From Bacillota bacterium (GTDB lineage: Bacteria; Bacillota; Clostridia; Lachnospirales; Lachnospiraceae), in contig JAEZOB010000009.1 in assembly GCA_023414355.1 (NCBI GenBank), forward strand, positions 372,001 through 436,000: 64,000 nt of DNA. The letters are read 5' to 3'. Of this stretch, positions 24,868-34,156 are shown in pieces (within the stretch, counting starts at the first letter, position 1; the number at the start of each line of letters is the position of its first letter). The position numbers and the translations under genes are program-made. The notes below the pieces were generated by a model. That model made no database searches and was not told the origin of the DNA. It saw only the letters and a program-made list of their open reading frames with translations.

Positions 24868-24953
24868 GTTCAAAGATCAATTAGGCAGTTTATATTATGG
24901 ACAGTTGCGAAGCAAGGGATAAATAATACAGGAAGAACTTATATTAATAAAAT

Positions 24954-24992
24954 GATGCCATGCGGATAAGCTCGCATGGCATCGTTCTTTCT
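24954..24992. terminator. Rho-independent terminator between convergent genes
   Basis: GATGCCATGCG pairs with CGCATGGCATC, followed by GTTCTTTCT. It serves dapL and possibly the convergent decarboxylase gene. Confidence 0.8.
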
Positions 24993-25054
24993 ATGGCACG
25001 ATTTGATCATAACTCATTTTTATGCTGCATTTTTGATGCACAATACCACTATGC

Positions 25055-26455
25055 CTAAATGCTTTCTTTGGCTCTGATGAATGCTTCAACAGACTCATCT
25101 ATATCTTCGTAGGTGGTTCTATAGGAGCAGACACTGATACGGATAACGGAATCACCATTCCATTTAGCTCCTCCGCACCAACATTCTCCGGAAGCCTGTA
25201 TGTGTTTCAGGATTTTTTCAGTGTCGTTGGAATTGCCGTAAGAAGCCAGTATTTGATTGAATATAATCTGATTGTGGATAATAAAATCATTCTGCTTCAA
25301 TTTTTCGGCAAAGTAAATTGCTTTATTATGTAAATCTTCTACTAGCTCTGAAACACCTTTCTTGCCGAGGGATTTTAATACTGCCCACAGTTCAATAATT
25401 CTTGCTCGTCTCGACATATCAGGTGTGTAAAGCATGCCGTCGCGATTATCACTATACAAAATATAAGAACCTGTCATATGAAGAGCCTTAGTGAGTGCAT
25501 CCCGATGGCGGCACATAATGATGCCATTATCATAAGGTGCATTCAAGGTTTTATGAGCGTCCAGGGACCATGAATCTGCTAACTCAACACCTCTGGTCAA
25601 GTAATTCAATTCCTCGGAAGCGGATACCCATAAGCCGAAAGCTCCATCCACATGAACCCAGGAACCAGCCGCCGCTGCCTTTTTGCATAATGTTTGAAAA
25701 TCATCAAATGCACCTGTATTAACATTACCGGCTTGTAAAATCAATAGAGTTCGTGTATCAAGCTCAGGAACGGCATCGACACATATTCTTCCCTGCTCAT
25801 CCATAGGAATTTTAAGGATACGGTCACTTCCAAGACCTAAGATAGAAAGCGCTTTATAGATCGTTGAATGTGCTCCTTCTCCCAGAATAACACGAATTTC
25901 CGGTGCACCGAATAATCCTTGTTTGCTTACATCATAACCCATATGCTCCAGTAAATAATTCCGGCCTGCTGCCAGACCGCAAAGTGTAGCTGTAGAACTT
26001 CCGCCTACAAATCCGACAGCGGTATCCTTGGGAAAATGAAATAAATCTGTAAGCCAATTTTCACAGACCTCTTCCAAAACAGAAGCAATAGGTGAAATAA
26101 CATACAAAGCAGCATTTTGATCCCAGGCATCGGACAGCCATTTGGCTGCCAGCGAAGCCGGTATGATGCCCCCATTCACAAAACCAAAATAACGACCTCC
26201 AGTTTGAGCAACGGTTCCAGGTGATCCGTTTTTATGAAGCCTTTCAATAATTTCATAGGGGTCACCGGGATCATTAGGGAAGGCTTCCTTAAAGATGTTC
26301 AAACCATCCAGTGACTTTTGACTGGGAAAAACCGGTTGATCAAGAACATTACTCATATAATCGATCGCATAGTTCTTAGCCTGTTCAAAAAGTGACATGT
26401 CTAAAGCTTCGTCTCGAAGACGTTCACTGATCATGCTGTGTTTTTTACTTGCCAT
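25055..26455 (-). CDS. PLP-dependent group II decarboxylase family protein
   Basis: 466 residues of the glutamate/aromatic amino acid decarboxylase fold. Seen are the N-terminal TGGRYFGFVNGG, VGFVGGSSTATLCGLAAGRNYLL, WVHVDGAFGLWVSAS (the Asp that holds the pyridine nitrogen) and the PLP lysine in SWSLDAHKTLNAPYD. The substrate cannot be fixed; the group contains both amino acid decarboxylases and relatives acting as aldolases or deaminases. AAAGGAGG stands 10 bases before the ATG. It is transcribed alone and divergent from the serine hydrolase gene. The gap between them, 26456-26649, shows no clear operator. Confidence 0.85.
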   Translation of the reverse strand: MASKKHSMISERLRDEALDMSLFEQAKNYAIDYMSNVLDQPVFPSQKSLDGLNIFKEAFPNDPGDPYEIIERLHKNGSPGTVAQTGGRYFGFVNGGIIPASLAAKWLSDAWDQNAALYVISPIASVLEEVCENWLTDLFHFPKDTAVGFVGGSSTATLCGLAAGRNYLLEHMGYDVSKQGLFGAPEIRVILGEGAHSTIYKALSILGLGSDRILKIPMDEQGRICVDAVPELDTRTLLILQAGNVNTGAFDDFQTLCKKAAAAGSWVHVDGAFGLWVSASEELNYLTRGVELADSWSLDAHKTLNAPYDNGIIMCRHRDALTKALHMTGSYILYSDNRDGMLYTPDMSRRARIIELWAVLKSLGKKGVSELVEDLHNKAIYFAEKLKQNDFIIHNQIIFNQILASYGNSNDTEKILKHIQASGECWCGGAKWNGDSVIRISVCSYRTTYEDIDESVEAFIRAKESI

Positions 26456-26649
26456 GTAATTTAAACCTCCTTTTAGGTGAAATATATTGTAAAGTACAAG
26501 CTTAATATGCTGATTGTATGCTTGTAAATAAATGTAGTCAATTGTAATATTGTATGCATAACAATGTTTTGTAGATGGTTTTCATAGTATATTGAATGAG
26601 TAAGTGATATAATGCAATCAAGCTTTATAGTTCAAAGGAGAGACGGAAG

Positions 26650-27777
26650 ATGAATTTTGAAAAGATTACAAGTTATTTGAATTCACTGGAGGAAGAAGGG
26701 ATCCCTTCTGTTGATTGCATGATTTATAAGGATCATAAGCCTGTGTATCGACATTTCAATGGGTATGCAGACAGTGCAAAAGCAAAAAAAATGCAGGGGA
26801 ACGAATTATATTTGATGTTTTCTGCGACAAAGCTAATCACTATGGCCGCAGCTTTGCAGCTGATGGAAAAGGGAAAAATAGAGCTCGACCAACCGGTATC
26901 AACCTATCTGCCGGCATATGCCGACTTAAAAGTGATAGAAGAAGATCAAATCAGGCCTGCCGGGAAGGAACTGCTGGTGAAGCATCTGCTTTCTATGCAA
27001 TCAGGTTTGGATTATGATTTGCAGCGTTCTGGCATTGTACGTGTTCTCAGAGAAAAAGGACAGAATGCCACCACACAGGAAATAGTCAACGCTTTTATTG
27101 AATCACCACTTAAATTTGAGCCCGGTGAGCATTTTGAATACAGCTTAAGCCATGATGTGGTAGGTGCAATCATAGAAGTGGCATCAGGAATGAGCCTGAA
27201 GGAGTATTTCACCCAGAATATATTCGTACCATTGGAAATGAAAGATACCTTTTTTGCCAAGCCTATGAATAAAAATGATCGTTTGACGACGCAGTATATG
27301 TATGATAATGACAGGCATGTATCAACGGAGATGGAGCCTTCCTGTTGCTATCAGCTTTCAGAAAGCTATGAGAGCGGCGGAGCCGGACTGATCAGCTGTG
27401 TGGAAGACTATGGGAAATTTGCAGATACGCTTGCTAGCGGAGGAGTGAGTGCGAAAGGGATACGAATTTTGAAGGAAGAAACCATTGAACTTATGAGAAC
27501 CAATCTGCTGGGTTCTGTACAGCGAGAGGAACTGGTGAAAAAAATGGGCAGAGTGGGCTACGGTTATGGCTGTGGCGTTCAGGTGCTTTTAGATCCGAAA
27601 GAATGCCAAGCGAAAGCGCCAAGTGGAGTGTTCGGTTGGGACGGAGCAGCAGGTGCTTGTATCATCATGGACCCCGATAACCGGATAGCACTGGTATATG
27701 CTCAGCATGTCAGAGGCTGCGGCTATGCGTATTCGACTATTCATCCTATGTTGAGAGACTTATTGTATATGGAATAA
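26650..27777 (+). CDS. Serine hydrolase, beta-lactamase/class C penicillin-binding-like
   Basis: 375 residues without a signal peptide. The SxxK motif is SATK (MFSATKLITMAAALQLMEKGKI) and the second motif is YSL in FEYSLSHDVVGAIIEVASG, where classical enzymes have YxN. The third region is GVFGWDGAAGA. This is the large PF00144 family of esterases, peptidases and beta-lactamase-like proteins. Because it is cytoplasmic and has an altered second motif, an esterase or amidase role is more likely than antibiotic resistance. The ribosome site is AAAGGAGAG. A strong terminator follows. Confidence 0.82.
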   Translation: MNFEKITSYLNSLEEEGIPSVDCMIYKDHKPVYRHFNGYADSAKAKKMQGNELYLMFSATKLITMAAALQLMEKGKIELDQPVSTYLPAYADLKVIEEDQIRPAGKELLVKHLLSMQSGLDYDLQRSGIVRVLREKGQNATTQEIVNAFIESPLKFEPGEHFEYSLSHDVVGAIIEVASGMSLKEYFTQNIFVPLEMKDTFFAKPMNKNDRLTTQYMYDNDRHVSTEMEPSCCYQLSESYESGGAGLISCVEDYGKFADTLASGGVSAKGIRILKEETIELMRTNLLGSVQREELVKKMGRVGYGYGCGVQVLLDPKECQAKAPSGVFGWDGAAGACIIMDPDNRIALVYAQHVRGCGYAYSTIHPMLRDLLYME

Positions 27778-27802
27778 GAAAAGCCCTTATTCGTATAAAA
27801 AG

Positions 27803-27833
27803 TGGAGATGCTAAACAGCACCTCCATTTTTTT
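27803..27833 (+). terminator. Rho-independent terminator
   Basis: TGGAGATGCT-AAAC-AGCACCTCCA followed by seven T. It terminates the serine hydrolase gene and faces the convergent ABC operon. Confidence 0.93.
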
Positions 27834-27859
27834 ATAGGTTTATTCCTTTTCATTGACTC

Positions 27860-28654
27860 CTATGCCAGGATTGCTTTATCATTGGCAAATTCTTCACCGG
27901 ACACGACTTCAAACTGATGCATCAGATCTGCTATGGTAAGCTTTTTCTTCTCTTCACCGCTGATATTTAAGATAACCTTACCTTCGTGCATCATAATCAG
28001 ACGATTGCCGTGTGCGATAGCATCCTTCATATTATGCGTGATCATCAGCGTGGTTAGATGGTTCTCTGCAATGATCTGATCGGTAATTCGAAGCACCTTT
28101 TCAGCTGTCTTTGGATCCAAAGCAGCAGTATGCTCATCCAGGAGCAGGAGCTTAGGCTGTTGTAGCGTAGCCATCAGCAGTGTGAGTGCCTGACGCTGAC
28201 CACCGGATAGCAGACCGACCTTAGAGGTCAGGCGGTCTTCTAATCCCAGATCCAGAAGTTTTAGCAGCTCACGATACTTCTCCTTCTCTTGTCTGGTAAT
28301 GCTCCAACCCAGAGTACGTCGTTTGCCTCGGCGTGCTGCCAGTGCCAGATTCTCTTCAATTTCAAGAGCAGCAGCGGTGCCGGTCATCGGATCCTGAAAT
28401 ACACGGCCAAGAAATGCAGCTCTTTTATGTTCAGGGATTCCGGTGATATTCTGTCCGTCCAATACAATGGCACCCAGATCCACGGGCCAGACACCGGCAA
28501 CAGCATTCAGCATAGTTGATTTACCGGCACCATTGCCACCGATAACGGTACAGAAATCACCCGCATCAATATGAAGGTTGACTCCATTCAGAGCTACCTT
28601 TTCATTGATGGTGCCGGGATTAAAGGTTTTGTGAACATCAATAATATCAAGCAT
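27860..28654 (-). CDS. ABC importer ATP-binding protein (TrpZ-like)
   Basis: 264 residues. Walker A is GGNGAGKS, the signature is LLSGGQRQA and Walker B is LLLLDEHTAALD. A histidine follows the catalytic glutamate, as is common in this subfamily. The ATG at 28654 has AAGGAGG 9 bases upstream and is one base from the permease stop; the frame also opens 21 bases earlier without a ribosome site. It is the last gene of a three-gene operon read in the order binding protein, permease, ATPase. It energises uptake of the ligand bound by the lipoprotein. Confidence 0.9.
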   Translation of the reverse strand: MLDIIDVHKTFNPGTINEKVALNGVNLHIDAGDFCTVIGGNGAGKSTMLNAVAGVWPVDLGAIVLDGQNITGIPEHKRAAFLGRVFQDPMTGTAAALEIEENLALAARRGKRRTLGWSITRQEKEKYRELLKLLDLGLEDRLTSKVGLLSGGQRQALTLLMATLQQPKLLLLDEHTAALDPKTAEKVLRITDQIIAENHLTTLMITHNMKDAIAHGNRLIMMHEGKVILNISGEEKKKLTIADLMHQFEVVSGEEFANDKAILA

Positions 28655-28655
28655 G

Positions 28656-29624
28656 TTACTGAGCCTCCTTATCATTCCTTGCCTTCAGTGAGGCTGCAGA
28701 TATTCTTGCGGTACGTTTGAAGGAGCTGACGCTTTTTCCCTGCAGATAAGGTACTGCCAGGAAGATCGCTACGATAATCGCTGTAAAAAGCTTTAAATCA
28801 TTGGGATTCAGCTTTAGCCAGAGAACAATGGTAACTACGATGTAGTAAATCACTCCGCCAAGTACAACGAAGGTCATGCGGAGCGCAAAGTTCATATGGC
28901 TTCTGAAAATAGAATCTCCAAGTACTTCACCGATAATAACTGCGGCCAGGCCGATTACGATGGAACCGCGCCCCATATTGATATCGGCAAAGCCTTGATA
29001 CTGCGCCATCAAACCACCTGCCAGGCAGACGATGCCATTCGAGAGAGAAAGAGCAAGCACCTTTGTAAAATCAATATTAATACCATTTGCTTTGCTCATA
29101 GCCGGATTACAGCCTGTGGCACGAATCGAACAACCCTGCTCCGTACCAAAATACCAATAGAGGACTGCGATGAGTACAATCACAAATAGAACGCCGATGG
29201 TAATAGCCTTCGGTATTTCCTTCAGGGAGACCAAAAGATGGTACTTCTGTGCATTGATAGGCTGATTCGCAGACATGTCCATGATATGTAGATTCACGGA
29301 ATACAAAGCAATCTGAGTCAGGATACCAGCAAGAATCGGAGGAATACCAAGTGCGGTATGTAACAGTCCGGTAATTAAGCCGGCTACAAGTCCGGCAAGA
29401 ACTGCAACGAACAGTGCTACCGGGACAGGAAAGCCTGCTACAACCAACATGACGGTAACGGCACCACCGGTAGCAAAGGAACCGTCAACAGTAAGGTCCG
29501 CAAAGTTCAACAGACGGAAGGTAATATAGACACCTAACGCCATGATGCCCCAGATTAAGCCTTGCGCTACTGAGCCGGGGAGGGCACTCAGCAGATAAAG
29601 TGGATTGAGGGCGATGAAGCTCAT
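28656..29624 (-). CDS. ABC importer permease (TrpY-like)
   Basis: 322 residues and about nine membrane helices of the branched-chain permease (LivH-like) superfamily. GIMALGVYITFRLLNFADLTVDGSFATGGAV is the characteristic start of the subfamily that works with PF04392 binding proteins. It has a single permease subunit, so a homodimer is expected. It lies between the lipoprotein gene and the ATPase gene. Confidence 0.9.
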   Translation of the reverse strand: MSFIALNPLYLLSALPGSVAQGLIWGIMALGVYITFRLLNFADLTVDGSFATGGAVTVMLVVAGFPVPVALFVAVLAGLVAGLITGLLHTALGIPPILAGILTQIALYSVNLHIMDMSANQPINAQKYHLLVSLKEIPKAITIGVLFVIVLIAVLYWYFGTEQGCSIRATGCNPAMSKANGINIDFTKVLALSLSNGIVCLAGGLMAQYQGFADINMGRGSIVIGLAAVIIGEVLGDSIFRSHMNFALRMTFVVLGGVIYYIVVTIVLWLKLNPNDLKLFTAIIVAIFLAVPYLQGKSVSSFKRTARISAASLKARNDKEAQ

Positions 29625-29643
29625 AATATTCCTCCTAACAAGA

Positions 29644-30636
29644 TTATTCTACTGTGATTGCCTCGTAGTTGTCAGGAATTGCGACACCCAGCTTGGCAGC
29701 ACGATCAGCCATATATTTATAAGTTACCTTTGGAGCGTATTGAATTTCCATCTTTGTTATATCAGCACCGCTTACTAAGATATCATAAGCCATCATACCT
29801 GTAGAATAACCGATATCATAATAGCTGATAGAGAGAGTAGCAATACCGCAGCCTTTACAGATACCTTCTTCTCCTGCGATCACAGGAATTCCGGCAGGCT
29901 CGGTCACATTATTGATTGCCTCAGCACAGGAAGCTGCTGTATTATCTGTAGGAATATAGATAACATCGCTGCCCTGGCAAGCACTCTGAGCTACGGAAGC
30001 TACATCGTTGGAGTCAGCAAAGGTGTATTCGGTACAGGTATAACCCATATCCTTTAAGTAACCAGTAATTGTAGCTGACTGATACTTGGAATTTGCTTCT
30101 GCAGAGCAATACAGAATACCGATGTTTTTGGCATTCGGGAATAATTCCTTGATCATGTTCGCCTGCTGATCTAGGGGTGCAAGATCAGAAGTACCGGAAA
30201 CATTGGAACCGGTCACACCGCTCCAATTATCGATATCCAGGGCTGTTGCATAATCCGTAATAGAAGTTCCGAGGATCGGGATTGTATTGGTTGCAGATAC
30301 GGCTGCCTGAAGTGCAGGAGTAGCATTGGCCATGATTAAGTCATATTTGCTGGCCACAAACTGATTACTGATGGTAGCGCAGGTGGCAGAGTCTCCTGAT
30401 GCGTTCTGCTCATCGAATTCTACCTTATCTCCCAACTTCTCGGTTAATGCATCACGAAATCCTTTCGTAGCGGCATCGAGAGCCTCATGCTGTACCAGCT
30501 GGACGATACCAACCTTATAGGTAGCCTTTGAAACTGTAGCAGAACCTTCTTTGCTGGTTTCTGTACTGGTGCTGCCGCAGGCGGTAAGGCTAAGTACCAT
30601 TGCCATGGACAGAATAATCGAAATTATTTTTTTCAT
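29644..30636 (-). CDS. ABC importer substrate-binding lipoprotein (PF04392, TrpX-like)
   Basis: 330 residues with a lipoprotein signal peptide ending in LSLTACGS; the lipidated Cys is at about residue 20. The periplasmic-binding-protein-like fold is evident from YKVGIVQLVQHEALDAATKGFRDAL, NIGILYCSAEANS and IPTDNTAASCAEAINNV. In streptococci the related TrpXYZ system takes up aromatic amino acids; other members probably bind different small molecules. The tryptophan assignment is by family only. The ribosome site is AGGAGG. The divergent copper promoter lies about 120 bases upstream. Confidence 0.9.
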   Translation of the reverse strand: MKKIISIILSMAMVLSLTACGSTSTETSKEGSATVSKATYKVGIVQLVQHEALDAATKGFRDALTEKLGDKVEFDEQNASGDSATCATISNQFVASKYDLIMANATPALQAAVSATNTIPILGTSITDYATALDIDNWSGVTGSNVSGTSDLAPLDQQANMIKELFPNAKNIGILYCSAEANSKYQSATITGYLKDMGYTCTEYTFADSNDVASVAQSACQGSDVIYIPTDNTAASCAEAINNVTEPAGIPVIAGEEGICKGCGIATLSISYYDIGYSTGMMAYDILVSGADITKMEIQYAPKVTYKYMADRAAKLGVAIPDNYEAITVE

Positions 30637-30758
30637 AATATAATCCTCCTATATAAATTCTGGAATTCATCGCTTTATAGTGCTAAAGTGATATGAGATG
30701 TATTATATCATGTGGGAAAAGAAAGTCAATATTCTCGATGAATTTTTTACTTAGATCA

Positions 30759-30814
30759 TTGACATTTTCGACAACGCATAGTATGCTATATCCATAGATA
30801 CCCCCCTGGGGGGT
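30759..30814 (+). promoter_or_regulatory. copA promoter with CsoR-type operator
   Basis: TTGACA (30759-30764), 17 bases, TATGCT (30782-30787), giving a start near 30794. A perfect palindrome ACCCCCC-T-GGGGGGT (30800-30814) lies just after the start and is followed by another G run. GC-rich C-run/G-run palindromes are the known CsoR operator form, and csoR is the third gene of this operon. The rest of the 321-base gap carries the ends of the two 5' regions and nothing else I recognise. Confidence 0.85.
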
Positions 30815-30957
30815 GGGGTGAGCAAAAGTAAAATGTATTATCCTATAGTAGTTCAGAGCTCCCTTCTTTCAAGAGACTGCGGCTAGATAGGATTTCTGTA
30901 TTGATGAGGAAATGAATACCTCGGGAAGTTATTTTACCGTAAGGAAGGAGGAATAAG

Positions 30958-33243
30958 ATGGAAAAGAAATTTCAGGTGACGGGCATGACCTGCTCTGCCT
31001 GTCAGGCTAATGTAGAAAAAAGTGTCCGAAAGCTGGAGGGAATTCATTCTGTGAATGTAAATTTGCTTACCGGCGGCATGCAGGTGGAATATGATGAAGC
31101 GGTACTTGATCATACTATGATTACCAGGGCTGTAGAAAGAGCCGGTTACGGTGCCAGGGATACTACAGCAAAAAGCTCATCTGAAGTGAATGGAAATAAA
31201 CAGAATCCTCTACTGGAGGAACAGAAGGAACTGAAATTAAGGCTACTTGGCTCTGCACTTTTTCTGGTTCCTCTGCTCTATCTGACGATGGGGCATATGC
31301 TTGGGCTTCCACTTCCGAAGCTGATGACCGGTGAAGAGAATGCGCTGATCAATGCTTTTACACAGCTGCTCCTCACAGTACCGATTGTATATGTGAACAG
31401 GAAATACTATCAGGTGGGTCTGAAAACCTTATGGCACAGAGCACCTAATATGGATTCCTTGATCGCAGTCGGATCAGCTGCCGCAATCATCTATGGTATT
31501 TTTGCCCTCTATCGAATCGGATATGGCCTCGGACATATGGATATGGAAATTGTAATGCAATATCTTCATAATTTATATTTTGAGTCTGCAGGAACGATAT
31601 TGACATTGGTTACCCTTGGAAAATATCTCGAAGCAAGATCCAAGGGGAAAACCTCAGAAGCGATGAATAAGCTGATGGATCTTGCTCCAAAAACAGCTCT
31701 TGTACTGCGTAACGGCAAAGAGACGGAGATACCGGCTGAGGAGGTAGTCATAGGAGACATTCTCTGCGTAAGGCCGGGGCAGAGTATTCCCGTTGACGGT
31801 GAAATCGTCGAAGGAAGTACAGCCATAGATCAGTCGGCAATCACAGGTGAGAGCATCCCGGTAGAAAAGAAAGCAGGTGATAAAATTGTCGCTGCTACAA
31901 TAAACAAGACCGGCTATATCCGGTTTCGTGCGGAAAAGGTAGGAGAAGATACCACTCTGGCTCAGATCATTCGGCTGGTTGAAGAGGCTGGCTCCTCCAA
32001 GGCTCCCATCGCAAAGCTGGCGGACCGGATCAGTGGTATATTCGTACCTGTTGTTATCCTAATTGCTCTGGCAGCTTCCATCGCATGGCTATTGCTTGGG
32101 CAATCCTTTGAATTTGCGCTTTCCATCGGAATTGCCGTACTAGTGATTTCGTGTCCCTGCGCACTCGGCCTTGCCACTCCGGTTGCTATCATGGTGGGTA
32201 CGGGAAAAGGTGCAAGCTGTGGTATCTTATTTAAATCAGCCCTGGCACTGCAGTTCCTCCATAAGACGGATACGGTGGTTTTAGATAAGACCGGAACGAT
32301 CACGGAGGGAAGACCCAGAGTTACGGATATCCTGACTGTAAACAATATGTCAGAGGAGAGCTTACTGTCACTTGCGGCGTCGATGGAGAAACCTTCGGAG
32401 CATCCTTTATCGGAAGCTATCGTCAGGGAAGCAACGGAACGGGGAGGCACACTTGCTGATGCTGTGGATTTCAGAGCTGTACCCGGGAAGGGAATTACTG
32501 CGATGCTGGATGGTGCAAGCTATTTTGCTGGTAACTTAAGTTATTTGAGAGAAAGCGGTAGCCTCGGAGCTGTATGGATGGAAGAGGCAGGAGATCTGAT
32601 CGAAAAAGCCGAACAGCTTGCCAAACAGGGGAAGACACCGATGTTTTTTGCATCAGAAACAAAGCTTTTGGGTGTCATCGCCGTGGCTGATACGATCAAA
32701 CCTACCAGTAAAGCTGCAATTTCTGAGTTACAACAGATGGGAATCGAAGTGATCATGTTGACGGGTGATAACCAGGCTGCGGCTCATGTAATCAGCAAAG
32801 ATTTGGGCATTAACAGTGTAATTGCCGAGGTACTGCCACAGGATAAGGAGAAGGAAGTCAGAACACTTCAGGAAAAGGGACGGCAGGTTGCTATGGTAGG
32901 AGATGGGATCAATGATGCTCCGGCTCTGGCCAGAGCGGATGTAGGAATCGCAATCGGAGCAGGAACTGATGTGGCAATCGAAGCTGCGGATGTCATATTA
33001 ATGAGGAGCAGTCTTTCTGAAGTGGTGACAGCGATCAGATTAAGCAGGGCAACCCTTCGCAATATTAAGGAAAATCTGTTTTGGGCATTTTTCTATAATG
33101 CGCTAGGGATTCCACTGGCGGCAGGAGTCTTCTATCTAGCTTTCGGCTGGAAGCTTAATCCGATGTTCGGTGCCGCAGCCATGAGCTTAAGTTCTGTTTT
33201 TGTGGTGACAAATGCCCTACGACTAAAGTTTTTCCGTCCATAA
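30958..33243 (+). CDS. copA: Copper-exporting P1B-type ATPase
   Basis: 761 residues. One N-terminal heavy-metal domain (GMTCSACQ, Cys12 and Cys15), eight expected membrane helices, the ion-binding CPC motif (399-401 in VISCPCALGLATP), the phosphorylation site DKTGT (Asp443), SEHPLSEAIV for nucleotide binding and MVGDGINDAPAL are visible. CPC together with the copZ-csoR context identifies Cu(I) export. The operator at 30800 should make it copper-inducible. The ribosome site is AAGGAGGA. Confidence 0.97.
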   Translation: MEKKFQVTGMTCSACQANVEKSVRKLEGIHSVNVNLLTGGMQVEYDEAVLDHTMITRAVERAGYGARDTTAKSSSEVNGNKQNPLLEEQKELKLRLLGSALFLVPLLYLTMGHMLGLPLPKLMTGEENALINAFTQLLLTVPIVYVNRKYYQVGLKTLWHRAPNMDSLIAVGSAAAIIYGIFALYRIGYGLGHMDMEIVMQYLHNLYFESAGTILTLVTLGKYLEARSKGKTSEAMNKLMDLAPKTALVLRNGKETEIPAEEVVIGDILCVRPGQSIPVDGEIVEGSTAIDQSAITGESIPVEKKAGDKIVAATINKTGYIRFRAEKVGEDTTLAQIIRLVEEAGSSKAPIAKLADRISGIFVPVVILIALAASIAWLLLGQSFEFALSIGIAVLVISCPCALGLATPVAIMVGTGKGASCGILFKSALALQFLHKTDTVVLDKTGTITEGRPRVTDILTVNNMSEESLLSLAASMEKPSEHPLSEAIVREATERGGTLADAVDFRAVPGKGITAMLDGASYFAGNLSYLRESGSLGAVWMEEAGDLIEKAEQLAKQGKTPMFFASETKLLGVIAVADTIKPTSKAAISELQQMGIEVIMLTGDNQAAAHVISKDLGINSVIAEVLPQDKEKEVRTLQEKGRQVAMVGDGINDAPALARADVGIAIGAGTDVAIEAADVILMRSSLSEVVTAIRLSRATLRNIKENLFWAFFYNALGIPLAAGVFYLAFGWKLNPMFGAAAMSLSSVFVVTNALRLKFFRP

Positions 33244-33322
33244 GAAACAGATAATACAGGTATGCTTCATATTAACATAGAGGTATTTATTATAATCAAA
33301 TCATAGAATAGGAGAGATCAGA

Positions 33323-33550
33323 ATGAAGAAAGTAATTGAAATTAATGGTATGAGCTGTGGTCACTGCCAGGCTAGAGTCGAGAAAGCGTTGAACGCAATT
33401 ACGGGTGTAGAAGCAAAGGTAGAACTGAAGAAAAATAGAGCAGTAGTGAATTTGAAATCAGAGGTTTCTGACGAAACACTAAAAAGTGCGGTCACAGAAG
33501 CCGGTTATGAGGTCGTATCCATCGCAGAGAAGAAGGGACTATTCGCGTAA
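33323..33550 (+). CDS. copZ: Copper chaperone
   Basis: 75 residues, a single heavy-metal-associated domain with GMSCGHCQ (Cys12 and Cys15). It carries Cu(I) to CopA and possibly to CsoR in the cytoplasm. It has an ordinary ribosome site (AGGAGAG) and lies 79 bases after copA in the same operon. Confidence 0.95.
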   Translation: MKKVIEINGMSCGHCQARVEKALNAITGVEAKVELKKNRAVVNLKSEVSDETLKSAVTEAGYEVVSIAEKKGLFA

Positions 33551-33590
33551 GTGAAAGTTGGATTGCAGACGAATAGGAAGGTGACACTCA

Positions 33591-33854
33591 GTGAAGGCGG
33601 ATAAGGAAAAGGTAGGCAGGCTGCTTCGTACAGCACGAGGACAAATTGACGGGATCCTGAAAATGATTGAGGATGATCGGTATTGTATCGACATCTCCAA
33701 CCAGATTATCGCAACCGAAGCATTATTGCATAAGGCAAACAGGGAAGTATTGCATGCACATATTGATATGTGTGTCAAAGAAGCAATAGAAAGCGGGGAA
33801 ACAGAGGATAAGCTGGCAGAAATCAGAAGCATCGTGGATAAACTGACGAAATAA
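33591..33854 (+). CDS. csoR: Copper-sensing repressor (GTG start)
   Basis: 87 residues of the four-helix CsoR/RcnR family. The Cu(I) ligands are Cys32 (DDRYCIDI), His57 and Cys61 (HIDMC), with the same 25 and 4 residue spacing as in known CsoR proteins. The repressor should leave DNA when it binds Cu(I). Being the last gene of copA-copZ-csoR, it autoregulates through the operator at 30800-30814. The GTG follows AGGAAGGTGAC. The palindromic repeat begins 12 bases after its stop. Confidence 0.95.
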   Translation: MKADKEKVGRLLRTARGQIDGILKMIEDDRYCIDISNQIIATEALLHKANREVLHAHIDMCVKEAIESGETEDKLAEIRSIVDKLTK

Positions 33855-33866
33855 TTAATAAGCAAA

Positions 33867-34078
33867 GAGGCTGTTTCAAAATAGTAATCGAATAGAAAGT
33901 AAAAGGACTAGCATTCCCGGAATGCACTCTTTGGGAGACATACTGCTGAATTTGTGTGTGACAAGCGAACTTATATACGATTGTCGCATAAAAATTCAGT
34001 AGTGTGTCTTCCGACGAGTGTATGAGGGAAGCTAGTTCTTTTGCTTTCTATACATTACTGCTCTTTTGAGACAGCCTC
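33867..34078. repeat. Long palindromic intergenic repeat, copy 2
   Basis: Nearly identical to 1158-1368: the same GAGGCTGTTTCAAAATAG start, the central CTGAATTTGTGTGTGACAAGCGAAC, and a matching right arm ending GACAGCCTC. The two copies differ by scattered substitutions and small indels. Both start just after a gene's stop codon, which suits a mobile hairpin that inserts near 3' ends or serves as a terminator. Confidence 0.85.
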
Positions 34079-34095
34079 CTGTAACTGGAATTTAA

Positions 34096-34124
34096 TTGAT
34101 AATAATTACCTAAAATGGTATACT
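34096..34124 (+). promoter_or_regulatory. Sigma-A promoter of the S66 peptidase-sulfatase pair
   Basis: TTGATA (34096-34101), 17 bases, TATACT (34119-34124), 33 bases before the ATG at 34157. Confidence 0.7.
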
Positions 34125-34156
34125 AGCAAGGAAAGGACATAGAATGGAGGAGTGTT

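Noticed and set aside
26650..27777. Beta-lactamase antibiotic resistance gene
   Set aside because: It has no signal peptide and YSL replaces the usual YxN motif, so a general serine hydrolase is the safer call.
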